Positions 8,292 through 16,684 of a DNA stretch of 64,000 bases are shown here, in pieces. Under the pieces are notes generated by a model. The model saw only the letters and a program-made list of their open reading frames with translations. It was not told the origin of the DNA and did no database searches. Both the position numbers and the translations under genes were made by a program. Origin of the DNA: Euryarchaeota archaeon (GTDB taxonomy: Archaea > Thermoplasmatota > SW-10-69-26 > JACQPN01); contig JACQPN010000012.1 of NCBI GenBank assembly GCA_016207515.1, positions 95,759 through 159,758 of the forward strand. The letters are read 5' to 3'. Numbering within the stretch: position 1 is the first letter of the stretch; the number at the start of each line of letters is the position of its first letter.

Positions 8292-9473
8292 CTATGGCCC
8301 CAAATCGGAGGGTTTCACCATTATCAGCAGCAGGACAAGCGCCACCGCAGCCAGCGTCCCCGATGAGACGAATACCGTAACGAACCCCAAAGTTCCCCAC
8401 ACGACGCCCGCCCACACCCCTGCGACAAGGGCCCCGACTCCGAGGACGGTGTTGAAGATGCCAAGCGCCGACGCGCGGTGTTCTTCCTGCACGAGATCCG
8501 ACACGTACGCTTTCTGCACTCCCTCGTAGACCGCCATGAAGCCGCCGTAGAGGACGAAGAGACCTATTATCACGGGGCTTCCGAAGGGGACGAAGGCGAA
8601 TCCGACCGCAGTGACGATGAACAGGATGAATCCGGCCGCGATGACCGTGCGGCGGCCCAATCGGTCGGAGAGCCGTCCTGCCGGGTAGGAAAGGAGCGCG
8701 TAGCTGATGTTGTAGATCAAGTAGAGGCCGATCGCCGCACCCAAGGCCTGACCCAAGTCCCTTGCCCGTAGAAGATAGAACGCCCAACTGAAGTTCGCGA
8801 GGGCAAAGACCGCTGAGACGGCCAGGTACCAGACGTACTCGCGTGGAAGCCCGGAAAGCGTGAAGCGGACAGGTGCCGCGGAAACGGCCTTCGCCTCCCT
8901 GACGTAGAACCAGATGACGCCGATTGCAAGGATGCCGGGGATGGCGGTGAGAAGGAAGAGGTTCGAGTAACCGAGCGCAGGAAGAAGCGCCAGCGCCACC
9001 AAGGGCCCGACCACGGCGCCCATCGTGTCCATGAAGCGATGTAGCCCGAACGCAGCACCCCTCGTGGCCTTGTCCGTCGATCCAGCGATGATCGCGTCCC
9101 GAGGCGCCGTCCGGATCCCTTTTCCGACGCGATCGCCGACGCGTAACGCCATCGCCACCGGCCACACGGTCGCGAAGGCGAAGAGCGGTTTCACGACGGC
9201 GGAGAGGGCGTACCCTGCGAGGACGAAGGGTTTTCGCCGCCGGACCTTGTCCGACCACACGCCGGAAACGCCCTTGAGTATCGCCGACGTACCCTCCGCG
9301 AGTCCCTCGATGAGGCCGAAGACGGCGGGGCTTGCGCCGAGCACTTCCGTGAGAAAGAATGGAAGGACCGCGAAGATCATCTCGCTTGAGATGTCGGTGA
9401 GGAAACTGACGAGGCCGAGGGCGAGGACGTTGGGGGGAAACCTATCCAGCCGGCCCCGGACCCATGCGGCCAC
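8292..9473 (-). CDS. Major facilitator superfamily transporter
   Basis: 393 residues, rich in hydrophobic segments with the usual two bundles. MFS loop motifs are present: SDKVRRRKPF after the second segment of the N-half and GRLSDRLGRR in the matching position of the C-half. A DRxGKGIRxAPRD motif (DRVGKGIRTAPRD) places it with the bacterial and archaeal group often annotated as MFS permeases of unknown substrate. It acts in the cytoplasmic membrane; the substrate cannot be read from sequence. Downstream on the same strand, beyond the restriction-modification genes, lies a detached copy of this family's C-terminus (4522-4665). Confidence 0.85.
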   Translation of the reverse strand: MAAWVRGRLDRFPPNVLALGLVSFLTDISSEMIFAVLPFFLTEVLGASPAVFGLIEGLAEGTSAILKGVSGVWSDKVRRRKPFVLAGYALSAVVKPLFAFATVWPVAMALRVGDRVGKGIRTAPRDAIIAGSTDKATRGAAFGLHRFMDTMGAVVGPLVALALLPALGYSNLFLLTAIPGILAIGVIWFYVREAKAVSAAPVRFTLSGLPREYVWYLAVSAVFALANFSWAFYLLRARDLGQALGAAIGLYLIYNISYALLSYPAGRLSDRLGRRTVIAAGFILFIVTAVGFAFVPFGSPVIIGLFVLYGGFMAVYEGVQKAYVSDLVQEEHRASALGIFNTVLGVGALVAGVWAGVVWGTLGFVTVFVSSGTLAAVALVLLLIMVKPSDLGP

Positions 9474-9532
9474 GCGCTGCGACCATTTCGCCCGATGAAA
9501 ACCCTATCGGAACCGACCCGTCCATCCGAGCC

Positions 9533-9895
9533 TTACGCGCGTCGCAAGATCTCCTTGTCGAAGGAAAGGGGCTTTGCATCCAATTTCGAGCACCACGCGA
9601 GGACGACCGCGTCTGGGTAACTCAAGGCGCCTCGGCCGTCGCAGTAGATGCGCCACGCGACCTCATCGATTTCGGCCCCTGCGTGGCAGCGTTCCGTGAA
9701 TCCCGCGACTATCTCGGCCGCCCGCTTCGCATCCTCGAATCCGCGGCGACGCTGGATCAGGTTCACCGTTTCGGCGAAGATCTCGGCCGGGAGCAGAACG
9801 GGCCCTCCGCTCGCCAACGCTGCCATGGCGTCGTCATGGTGCGCGTCAAGACCAGAGAGCGCGGCGTAGATGAACGAAGTATCTGCTACCCGCAT
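9533..9895 (-). CDS. vapC: PIN-domain toxin (VapC family)
   Basis: 120 residues, the normal size for VapC. PIN acidic residues are visible: D5 (in VADTSFIY), E38/E42, D95 (YPDAVVLAW) and D113 (SFDKEI). It is an Mg-dependent RNase toxin of a type II pair. It follows the AbrB-type antitoxin gene by 12 bases on the same strand, so the two form one operon. Confidence 0.85.
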   Translation of the reverse strand: MRVADTSFIYAALSGLDAHHDDAMAALASGGPVLLPAEIFAETVNLIQRRRGFEDAKRAAEIVAGFTERCHAGAEIDEVAWRIYCDGRGALSYPDAVVLAWCSKLDAKPLSFDKEILRRA

Positions 9896-9907
9896 GTCGC
9901 GCCTTCC

Positions 9908-10207
9908 TCACGTAGCCGTCTCAGGTTTTCGAGGCTTGGAGGCTCGCTTTCCCGATTTTCCGTTCGCCTCGAGCCGTTGCGCCAGTTCCTCGTAGTATTC
10001 CCCGAGGTACTTGTCGTGGTTCTCCGAGGCATACGGGTCCGGGTCCGTGAAGAGCGGCAACCTACTGAGGTCGATTCGCCCCGCTGGCCCGACGCGCTCC
10101 ACGCTGATCTTCACGGTCTCGCCTTCACGAAGCCCCAGGTCCGCCAAGTCCCTTTTCGTGAGACGGACGCCGAAACTATTGCCCCATTTCTTGATTCGGG
10201 CCAACAC
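9908..10207 (-). CDS. vapB: AbrB/SpoVT-type antitoxin (VapB)
   Basis: 99 residues from the GTG at 10207. The frame is longer, but only from LARIKKWGNSFGVRL does it match the swapped-hairpin AbrB fold (KWGNSxGVRLTKRDL). The C-terminal half (about 50-99) is the likely toxin-binding region, with YASENHDKYLGEYYEELAQRL followed by a basic tail. It should neutralise the PIN protein encoded next and repress its own promoter. Confidence 0.82.
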   Translation of the reverse strand: MLARIKKWGNSFGVRLTKRDLADLGLREGETVKISVERVGPAGRIDLSRLPLFTDPDPYASENHDKYLGEYYEELAQRLEANGKSGKRASKPRKPETAT

Positions 10208-10245
10208 GTGTATACGTTCTGTATATACGAATAGAAATATCTTGC
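10208..10245 (-). promoter_or_regulatory. Promoter/operator of the vapBC pair
   Basis: An A/T-rich stretch directly upstream of the vapB GTG carries GTATAC and GTATATAC half-palindromes (within 10208-10225) and a TATA-like TATTTCTATT-type region further out. It is the only A/T-rich patch between the antitoxin start and the next gene. It fits a TATA box plus AbrB operator with a short or absent leader. Confidence 0.45.
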
Positions 10246-10259
10246 GGAGGGCCCACGAA

Positions 10260-10721
10260 CTATGGATTCCCCTTCGGCCAGCCGCCGACGTCGCCCCGTC
10301 GATACGCCGCCACCACATCCGCATAATGGGTCGCGTTCGTGCGTATCGCGTCCTTGAGCGCGTCGCCCTTCGGCACGACCTTCGCCGGCACCCCGATGAC
10401 TAGGCTCCCTTCGGGCACTTGCGTCCCTCGCGTCACGAGCGCCCCCGCCGCCACGATGCTCCAAGAGCCGATGGTCGCCCCGTCGAGGAGTATCGAGCCC
10501 ATTCCGACGATGACGCGGTCACGCACCGAGGCTCCGTGTATTATCGCGCCGTGGCCTAGCGCGACGTGCTTGCCGATGTCGACGGTGACGCCGGGGTCGG
10601 TGTGGATGATGACGCCGTCCTGCACCGACGTCGCTTCACCGATTCGGATCGTTCCCATGTCGGCGCGGATGGATGCGTGAGGCCACACCGAGACCTCGGG
10701 GCCGATCTCCACGTCGCCCAT
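10260..10721 (-). CDS. Gamma-carbonic-anhydrase-like hexapeptide-repeat protein
   Basis: A left-handed beta-helix protein. Hexapeptide repeats run through most of it. The three zinc histidines of the gamma-CA/YrdA/PaaY group are present at H40, H57 and H62 (IIHTD, LGHGAIIHGA). It ends in the usual amphipathic helix. The first ATG (10721) gives 153 residues, about 30 short. Upstream in frame the codons read RIDPTAFIHPSAVI, the normal N-terminal strand of this family, so translation probably starts earlier. CTG at 10826 has a GAGGGG Shine-Dalgarno 8 bases before it and overlaps the thioesterase TGA (CTGA). It may be a carbonic anhydrase or an uncharacterised zinc hydrolase-like paralogue. Confidence 0.85.
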   Translation of the reverse strand: MGDVEIGPEVSVWPHASIRADMGTIRIGEATSVQDGVIIHTDPGVTVDIGKHVALGHGAIIHGASVRDRVIVGMGSILLDGATIGSWSIVAAGALVTRGTQVPEGSLVIGVPAKVVPKGDALKDAIRTNATHYADVVAAYRRGDVGGWPKGNP

Positions 10722-10822
10722 GATTACGGCGGAGGGATGGATGAAGGCGGTGGGGTCGATGCGCGGCGAGCGACGCGCTCCGGCCGCGTTCCCGGCCTTT
10801 CCAGAGTTCCCTTGCCGGCCGC

Positions 10823-11245
10823 TCAGAGTTTGCGCCCCTCGTACTCGTTCACGCGTTGGCGGAATTCCGTCGGCACTTGCTTCGTCGTCTCGGCCTTGTA
10901 GTCATAGAAGACCTGCACGCTCTCCGCGTCTGCGACGAGTTTGTTGGTCTTCCTGTCCCAGAGCTCGTACTTGAAGTCGAAGCTCTTGTCCCCGATGCGG
11001 TTTACGCGTATCCCGACCTCGATCCCGTCGCCAAGGTGGATCGGCGCTTCATACTCGATGGTTATCTTTGCGACGATGAAGTCGACCTCTGGAAGGGTCT
11101 CGATGCCGCGGATCTTCATGAAATACTGGGTGCGCGCCTCTTCGAGGTAGGTGAGGTAGACGGCGTTGTTCACGTGGCCCATGCCGTCGATATCGCGAAA
11201 GCGCACTTGGATTGGAAGCCTGAAGCGGAACTCGGAAAGCGCCAT
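10823..11245 (-). CDS. Hotdog-fold acyl-CoA thioesterase (YbgC/FadM-like)
   Basis: 140 residues from the ATG at 11245 (MALSEFRFRL). A longer frame to 11359 overlaps the neighbouring gene and looks non-coding. The signature RFRDIDGMGHVNNAVYLTYLEEAR contains the catalytic aspartate and the HVNN motif of 4-hydroxybenzoyl-CoA/YbgC thioesterases. It hydrolyses acyl-CoA thioesters; chain preference is unknown. It is probably the first gene of a two-gene operon with the carbonic-anhydrase-like gene. A palindromic GTAC-rich motif sits 43-62 bases upstream. Confidence 0.82.
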   Translation of the reverse strand: MALSEFRFRLPIQVRFRDIDGMGHVNNAVYLTYLEEARTQYFMKIRGIETLPEVDFIVAKITIEYEAPIHLGDGIEVGIRVNRIGDKSFDFKYELWDRKTNKLVADAESVQVFYDYKAETTKQVPTEFRQRVNEYEGRKL

Positions 11246-11287
11246 GCGCGTTGAACGGCCCACGGCTATTTTGCGGTTACCTTGTGG

Positions 11288-11307
11288 GGTACGTACTTGT
11301 ACGTATA
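11288..11307. promoter_or_regulatory. Palindromic GTACGTAC/CAAGTACGTAC motif
   Basis: Read on the minus strand it contains TACGTACAAGTACGTAC, 43-62 bases before the thioesterase ATG. Nearly the same sequence (TACGTATAAGTACGTAC) occurs at 50163-50179, about 45-60 bases before the O-methyltransferase ATG. This looks like a binding site shared by two promoters. Confidence 0.45.
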
Positions 11308-11309
11308 CA

Positions 11310-12173
11310 CTATTTCCGGCGCCGGAAGGCGAACGCGGCGGAGGTCGCAACGAGCGCAACCGCCACCTCGAACCCGGGCGTGTTCCGCGATTGCTCGTCG
11401 CCGCTCAGGTTCCCGTCGTCGCCGCTCCCGTCGCCGTTAGATGGATCGCCATCGCCGCCCATCCCCATCGTGTCGTTCCCGTCCTCGACGACGACCGGTT
11501 CGGGCCGGGCCGGTCCGGCGCTCAGGGTGTAGGTTTTCTCCGTGCTGGATCCGTCCGGGAATCCGGCCTGGGCCGAGGCCTGGTTGGCGACGGCTCCTGC
11601 CGCCTGGCAGGCCGCGTCCCCGGCGGCGCAAGCGGCGAACGCCGTGAATGCCGTCCCGTCTATCACGAGCGCGCTAAGGTTCGTGAGGGCGTCGCCTTTG
11701 AAATACGGCCCAAGTTCCTTCTTCTGGAATTCCACTTTGAAGATCGGGGATCCTTGCGTCCCTGCGACGCCAGTGGTCGCCTTCTCGCTGTTGTTCAGCG
11801 GCTGGTCAGCGCAATCATCGAAAACGCCCTGCTTGAACTCCGGCGCGTTCGTCTGCCCGTTCACCCAGAAGTACGTATAGAATGAGTGACACGTCCCGTG
11901 GTGGTGTGCGAAACCGAAGATGTAGAGCATGTTCGGCGGTGTATTTGGCGGAAGTTGCGCGACCTTCACGTAGGTGGTTATCTTCGTTGCGTCGTCGGTG
12001 ATCCATCCTGCGACAACATCCGCGTAGGCGGACGCGGAGGCAGGCTGCGTGTCGCCCGTGGGATCCGTTATCTCGGGTGCTTGCTCCGTGCCAGCAGACG
12101 CCACGGGGCCGAGGGGGGTGAACACGAGGAGGGCCGTGACGATGGTCGCGACGATGGCGAGCCGGGCTTCCAT
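11310..12173 (-). CDS. Secreted protein with PGF-CTERM-like anchor
   Basis: 287 residues from the ATG at 12173. The signal peptide is MEARLAIVATIVTALLVFTPL followed by an Ala-rich cleavage region. The ectodomain has DPTGD, Ala-rich parts and several cysteines. A Gly/Asp/Ser-rich low-complexity linker (about 225-262) leads to NTPGFEVAVALVATSAAFAFRRRK: a PGF motif, a hydrophobic segment and a basic end. This is the tripartite archaeosortase-type tail and resembles the end of the cupredoxin protein. It is probably exported, cleaved and lipid-anchored. Function unknown. Confidence 0.72.
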   Translation of the reverse strand: MEARLAIVATIVTALLVFTPLGPVASAGTEQAPEITDPTGDTQPASASAYADVVAGWITDDATKITTYVKVAQLPPNTPPNMLYIFGFAHHHGTCHSFYTYFWVNGQTNAPEFKQGVFDDCADQPLNNSEKATTGVAGTQGSPIFKVEFQKKELGPYFKGDALTNLSALVIDGTAFTAFAACAAGDAACQAAGAVANQASAQAGFPDGSSTEKTYTLSAGPARPEPVVVEDGNDTMGMGGDGDPSNGDGSGDDGNLSGDEQSRNTPGFEVAVALVATSAAFAFRRRK

Positions 12174-12295
12174 GCGTTCCCATTCGCGACCCTCGATATA
12201 AGGGATGCGGGGGAACGGTCGCGCGGAAGCGTGCGCCTCGTGGGTGCCACGGCAGCCGTAGCGAGAAAGATAACCGTGAAGCATGTTGGGAACTT

Positions 12296-12991
12296 GTGAG
12301 ACCGTCTTCGAAGGCAACGCGACCGTCCGCCACGCTCGCCGCCCGCCGGGCCCGCACCATGGAGATCATCTCACGCCTCGAGAAGGAGTACCCCGATTCG
12401 AGATGCTCGCTCGACCACTCCTCGCCCTTCCAGCTGTTGGTCGCGACGATCCTCTCCGCGCAGTGCACGGACCAGCGCGTGAACATTGTGACACCCGCCC
12501 TCTTCGCCGCGTATCCTGACGCCGAGTCGATGTCGGTGGCAAGGACGTCGGACATTGAGCGCCTCGTCCGGAGCACGGGGTTCTTCCGGGCCAAGACGCG
12601 AAACATTCGCGCCGCGGCGAAGAGGCTCGTCGGGGTCCACGGGGGAAGGGTGCCGGACGAGCTTTCCGCGCTGGTCGAGCTTCCCGGCGTCGGCCGCAAG
12701 ACCGCCGCCGTCCTCCTTTGGAACGCCTTCGGAAAGACCGAGGCGATCGCCGTCGACACGCACGCCGGAAGGTTGTCCCGAAGGCTCGGGTTGACCCGCA
12801 AGTCGACACCTGAAAAAATCGAGCGCGACCTCCTGAAGACCGTCCCACGCGCGTATTGGGGGAAGATCACGCACCTTCTCATCGACCACGGCCGCTCCAC
12901 GTGCCGGGCCAGAGACCCGCGCTGCGGCCGTTGTACGCTCAGGGACCTATGCCCAAGCGCCGCGTCGTTCCTCGCCAAGGCCGGCCGTTGA
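12296..12991 (+). CDS. nth: Endonuclease III (DNA glycosylase/AP lyase)
   Basis: A HhH-GPD base-excision repair enzyme that removes oxidised pyrimidines and nicks the AP site. Numbering uses the GTG at 12296; the ATG at 12359 is an alternative that would leave a short N-terminus. The helix-hairpin-helix is LPGVGRKTA with catalytic Lys135. The catalytic aspartate is D154 in VDTHAGR. The [4Fe-4S] loop has Cys203, 210, 213 and 219 (C-x6-C-x2-C-x5-C). The length is normal. It is a stand-alone gene that ends 349 bp before ahaH. Confidence 0.93.
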   Translation: MRPSSKATRPSATLAARRARTMEIISRLEKEYPDSRCSLDHSSPFQLLVATILSAQCTDQRVNIVTPALFAAYPDAESMSVARTSDIERLVRSTGFFRAKTRNIRAAAKRLVGVHGGRVPDELSALVELPGVGRKTAAVLLWNAFGKTEAIAVDTHAGRLSRRLGLTRKSTPEKIERDLLKTVPRAYWGKITHLLIDHGRSTCRARDPRCGRCTLRDLCPSAASFLAKAGR

Positions 12992-13300
12992 CCGGTCCAT
13001 TGGCGGACGGCGCGGGCGCGCAGATGACGAACGACAGCGGCAGATTCCGGCGGGCGAAGAGGCGGAGCGCGTGGAAAGCTCCGACAAGCGCCGTCGATCG
13101 TTGATGCAGGCGCAAGTCCGGTCGAGGCCTCGACCTCTCGCCCCGTCCGAAGAACGACCACGTTGTCCAGCGGCGGTCCACGCGGCTGAAAGGCGGGGCG
13201 GACGTAATCCGGCGATTGCAAGACGGTTCCGACGCGCGCTTTTCCAAGGCAACGCGCGAGCGATTTCCCTTCTTCAAAACGCGTACACCGAGCGGCCAAG
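12992..13300. other. Intergenic stretch before the ATP synthase operon
   Basis: About 300 GC-rich bases between nth and the ATP synthase promoter. Open frames here lack protein-like composition, and I see no tRNA fold, repeat or clear hairpin. Only its last bases lead into the TATA box of the operon. Confidence 0.4.
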
Positions 13301-13302
13301 CC

Positions 13303-13312
13303 TATTTATATG
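13303..13312 (+). promoter_or_regulatory. TATA box of the ATP synthase operon
   Basis: TATTTATATG at 13303-13312, in otherwise GC-rich DNA, is centred about 33 bases before the ahaH ATG (13341). That is the archaeal TATA spacing for a transcript with a leader of only a few bases. Confidence 0.65.
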
Positions 13313-13340
13313 GCAATCTGTATGCGAGAAGTCGATTTCC

Positions 13341-13670
13341 ATGTCGGACGTCGAGTCCCTTAAGCGGATCAAGAGTGCGGAGGACGACGTCCGGACCGCT
13401 CGCGAAAAGGCCGAGGCGGAAAGCATGAGAATCGTCCGCGATGCCCGGGCCGAGGCCGAAAAGATCGTCGAGGGCGCGAAGGCCCATGCCGAACACGAGG
13501 CGGCGCAGATGATCACAGCCGCACGCGGGGAAGCGCTTCAGGACCGAACGCGTCTCGTCGCGGCCGGCAAGAAAGCGGCCGACGCGGTCATGGAGCGCAC
13601 CGGCACGAAGGCGTTCGAAAGATCGGTGGAGCTCCTCGTCGAAAGGTTCGAAGCAAGACTGAAGGAGTGA
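13341..13670 (+). CDS. ahaH: A-type ATP synthase subunit H (peripheral stalk)
   Basis: 109 residues, almost entirely one Ala/Glu/Arg-rich coiled coil, as in AhaH. With subunit E it forms the peripheral stalks joining the A3B3 head to subunit I. The ATG at 13341 is chosen because the TATA box is 33 bases upstream and the preceding part of the open frame is not protein-like. First gene of the operon. Its TGA lies just before the subunit I start. Confidence 0.85.
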   Translation: MSDVESLKRIKSAEDDVRTAREKAEAESMRIVRDARAEAEKIVEGAKAHAEHEAAQMITAARGEALQDRTRLVAAGKKAADAVMERTGTKAFERSVELLVERFEARLKE

Positions 13671-13675
13671 ACCTG

Positions 13676-15751
13676 ATGCTTCGCCCGGAGCCCATGAAGC
13701 GCGTTCTCGTCATCTCCTCGAAAGAGAGCGAGGACACGATCATCCGCGAACTCCACCAGATGGGCGCCGTCCACATCATCGAATACAAGGAGGGCCAGCG
13801 TGAAGGCTTCCGGATCGGAAAGACGCTTGCCGCCTCGAGCGCCGCCTCCGAACGGCTCGTCCGGTTAAGGTCGCTTGCAAGGCAACTCGGCATCGTCGCC
13901 GGCACGGCGCCGCGCCGCGTCTACGCGGCGAAGGGCATAGAGACCAGGCTTTCCGCCGGCCTGGCCGAGATGGAATCGAACGCGAACTCCGCAATAGAGT
14001 CGCGCGACCGCATCGCCGCTGCCCTCACGGAGCTCTCGGACGAGGAGACGCGACTCCGACCCTTCGCCCAGTTGCCGCTCGTCATAGAGGATTACAGAGG
14101 GTACGACACGATCGATACCTTCGTCGGCACCGCGGCCGCGGGCTGGCGCGACGGGCTGGCGCGGGCTTCAAAGGATGCGATCGCTTTCGGTGGCGACGAT
14201 GGCGTAGTCGCCGTCTTCGTCCCGAAGGACCAATCGCAGGCGACGATGGACCAACTCACGAAACACGGCTTCAAAGCGGTCGAGCTTCCGAGCGGCAAAG
14301 GAAGCCCCGCCGCGCGCATGGAGGCCATCCAGAGCGAGCGTAGGCTCCTCGAAGAGCGGCTCGAGAAGAGCCGGGGGGAGGTCGCGAACCTTCGCGCCCA
14401 ATGGACGGACTTCATCCTGGCCGCGGAAGAGCACCTTTCGATCGAGACCGAGAAGGGGGAGGCCCCGCTTGCGTTCGCAACGACGGAGAACGCGTTCGTG
14501 GTGGACGCGTGGGTCCCCGCGACGCAGTTCCACTGGGTCGCCTCGCGCCTCAACCAGGCCACGAACGGCAGCGTCCACGTGGAGGTCGTCACCGAGGCGC
14601 ATCACGAGCACGAGGCCCTCGGCCATGGACATTCGCCCGATGAGGCGGCGCGCGAGGAGCCGCCGACGAAGTACAAGAACCCGGGGGCGGCACGGCCCTT
14701 CGAGTTCTTCATCGACCTCTTCTCCAAACCGAAACATGACGAGATCGATCCGACGGTCGTGGTCGCGGTCGTCTTCCCGGTCTTCTTCGGTTTCATGATA
14801 GGAGACCTCGGCTACGGCATCCTAATGATGCTCATCGGGTACACGCTCCTCACCAAGCTGAAGTCGATCGAAGGTATTCCGAGTCTCGGGACCGCAATAC
14901 TCGCGGCCGGTGTCGTCGCCTCGATCTTCGGAGGCGTCTTCTTCGTCGAGGCTTTCGGGATCCCTTTCGCGGCAAGCCATCACGCGATCGAGGAGCTCGG
15001 CCACGAGGGGCTTGCGGCGACCTGTGCCAACGTCCAGACGCATCTTAAGGAGACGACGTGGACTTGCATCGCAAGCGGCGGCGCGGAGACGGGCGTCATG
15101 GAACCCGTCCTCGGAAAACTCACCAACGTCACCGATCTCCTCGTCCTGTCGCTTCTTGCGGGTTTCGTCCACATCTTCATCGGCCTCGCCTTCGGCCTCG
15201 TCAACTCCCTCGGACACGGTTGGAAGCACCTTGGCGCGAAGGTCGGTTGGCTCTTCGTCCTGTTCGCGTTCCTAGGCCTCATGATGGGGATGGCCACCCC
15301 GCTCATCACCCACGGCACGTTCCTCGAACCCGCGGTGGCGGCGCTGTCCGTCCTTTCCGCCGTCACGCTTTTCCTCCTGGTCCCTGGCTTCGTCCTCCTC
15401 GTCGCGACGGAAGGACCCATCGGTGCCCTTGAGATACTCGGTCTCCTTTCCAACATGATATCGTACACGAGGCTCGCCGGTGTGGCGGTCGCGAAGGGGG
15501 CGATGGCGTTCGCGTTCAACGGCCTCTTCCTCGTCGGGATGGTCATGGACCCGAATGCCGGGCTCCTTCTGGTGGTCGTCGGGTTGTTGCTACTCATCGT
15601 CACGCAGCTCATGGTCTTCGTCCTTGGCATCCTCTCATCGGGGATCCAGGCGATCAGGTTGAACTACGTCGAGTTCTTCCTGAAGTTCTTCGCCGGCGGC
15701 GGGAAGTCGTTCGCGCCGTTCGGTCGGAAGAGGATCTACAGTACCGCTTAG
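13676..15751 (+). CDS. atpI: A-type ATP synthase subunit I (membrane stator, a-subunit)
   Basis: 691 residues. The ATG at 13676 (MLRPEPMKRV) is preferred because a GGAG Shine-Dalgarno lies 8-9 bases upstream; a GTG at 13667 is the alternative. The N-terminal half is a soluble stalk domain with coiled coils. The C-terminal half has about seven or eight transmembrane segments, starting near VVVAVVFPVFFGFMIGDLGYG. SYTRLAGVAVAKGA carries the arginine expected to face the c-ring carboxylate. It forms the ion half-channels with subunit K. Confidence 0.92.
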   Translation: MLRPEPMKRVLVISSKESEDTIIRELHQMGAVHIIEYKEGQREGFRIGKTLAASSAASERLVRLRSLARQLGIVAGTAPRRVYAAKGIETRLSAGLAEMESNANSAIESRDRIAAALTELSDEETRLRPFAQLPLVIEDYRGYDTIDTFVGTAAAGWRDGLARASKDAIAFGGDDGVVAVFVPKDQSQATMDQLTKHGFKAVELPSGKGSPAARMEAIQSERRLLEERLEKSRGEVANLRAQWTDFILAAEEHLSIETEKGEAPLAFATTENAFVVDAWVPATQFHWVASRLNQATNGSVHVEVVTEAHHEHEALGHGHSPDEAAREEPPTKYKNPGAARPFEFFIDLFSKPKHDEIDPTVVVAVVFPVFFGFMIGDLGYGILMMLIGYTLLTKLKSIEGIPSLGTAILAAGVVASIFGGVFFVEAFGIPFAASHHAIEELGHEGLAATCANVQTHLKETTWTCIASGGAETGVMEPVLGKLTNVTDLLVLSLLAGFVHIFIGLAFGLVNSLGHGWKHLGAKVGWLFVLFAFLGLMMGMATPLITHGTFLEPAVAALSVLSAVTLFLLVPGFVLLVATEGPIGALEILGLLSNMISYTRLAGVAVAKGAMAFAFNGLFLVGMVMDPNAGLLLVVVGLLLLIVTQLMVFVLGILSSGIQAIRLNYVEFFLKFFAGGGKSFAPFGRKRIYSTA

Positions 15752-15769
15752 GAAACGAGGTGTAAAGCA

Positions 15770-16117
15770 ATGGTGAACAGCACAAAAGTCGTAGGAATGC
15801 TTGCAGTCGGATTCGTCGCGGCGCTCGCCGCGGCAGGTGTGGTCGCAGCCCAGGGCGAGACCGCCGGAGATGCGGCCATCGAGGCCGCGAAGGCGAACGC
15901 CTCTGGGCTTCTTGCCGTCGGAGCGGGGCTTGCCGTCGGCATCGCCGGGCTCGGAACGGGCCTGGCCCAGAAGGACATCGGGGCCGCCGCCGTCGGGGCG
16001 ATCGCCGAGGACAGCAAGTTCTTCGGTCGCGGTCTCACGCTCATGGTCATCCCGGAGACCATCGTGCTCTTCGGGCTCGTCATCGCTTTCCTGCTCATGG
16101 GAAAGATCTCGTTCTAA
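15770..16117 (+). CDS. atpK: A-type ATP synthase proteolipid subunit K (c-ring)
   Basis: 115 residues. An N-terminal hydrophobic leader segment is followed by one two-helix hairpin. The first helix is Gly/Ala-rich (GLLAVGAGLAVGIAGLGTG) and the second has the ion-binding glutamate E96 (VIPETIVLFG). This single-hairpin form is the usual euryarchaeal c-subunit. The Na-site pattern is not obvious, so protons are the likelier coupling ion, but I would not commit. Confidence 0.92.
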   Translation: MVNSTKVVGMLAVGFVAALAAAGVVAAQGETAGDAAIEAAKANASGLLAVGAGLAVGIAGLGTGLAQKDIGAAAVGAIAEDSKFFGRGLTLMVIPETIVLFGLVIAFLLMGKISF

Positions 16118-16129
16118 GGGGAAGCGAAG

Positions 16130-16684
16130 ATGGGGATAGAGCAAGTCATATCGAACATACGCGCGAAGGGCGAGGCCGACGCCCGATCCCGCCTCGACAA
16201 GGCGCGCGCGGAGGCGGCCACGATCCTCCAAGCGGCCAGGGACGAGGCCCGCTCAGCCAGCGAGCGGCGCCTCGCCGAGGCGCGCTCCGTTGCGGTGCAA
16301 CTCAAGAAGCGCGAGGCGTCTGCCGCGGAGCTTGACGCAAAGAAGCTCCGCCTTGCGGCCGAGAAGGAGGCGCTTGAGCGCGTCAAGGCGGCCGCGCGAG
16401 AGCGCGTCGCCAGGGCGGGCACCAGCCAACGCCAGGCCTGGCTCAAGGCAGTCGCCTCGAAAGACGCCGCGAAGGCAAGCGTCCTGTGGGTCGCCGAGGC
16501 CGACAAGGCAACCGCCGCCGAACTCAAGCTCGTCGTCGCCGGGACGGTGCCCTCCATCGGCGGGCTCGTCGCCGAGTCGAAAGACGGCGCCACGCGCGAG
16601 GACCTCACCTACGAGGGGCTCCTCGACGAGGCGTGGCGCGACGCCTTGAACGATGTCGCGAAGAACCTGTTCGAGGGCAAGTAG
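16130..16684 (+). CDS. atpE: A-type ATP synthase subunit E (peripheral stalk)
   Basis: 184 residues. Residues 1-100 form a long Ala/Arg/Glu-rich coiled coil that pairs with subunit H. The C-terminal domain (about 110-184) is the globular part that binds the A3B3 head. Start at ATG 16130, behind a GGGGAAG purine stretch. The stop codon is followed immediately by the atpC ATG. Confidence 0.87.
   Translation: MGIEQVISNIRAKGEADARSRLDKARAEAATILQAARDEARSASERRLAEARSVAVQLKKREASAAELDAKKLRLAAEKEALERVKAAARERVARAGTSQRQAWLKAVASKDAAKASVLWVAEADKATAAELKLVVAGTVPSIGGLVAESKDGATREDLTYEGLLDEAWRDALNDVAKNLFEGK

Noticed and set aside
11815-13299. A 494-codon minus-strand frame covering endonuclease III
   Set aside because: It runs antisense to nth, which has intact catalytic and iron-sulfur residues. 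The antisense product has no recognisable domain.
12992-13300. tRNA or small RNA gene between nth and ahaH
   Set aside because: No T-loop TTCRANN with a 5-bp stem and no matching acceptor could be found.
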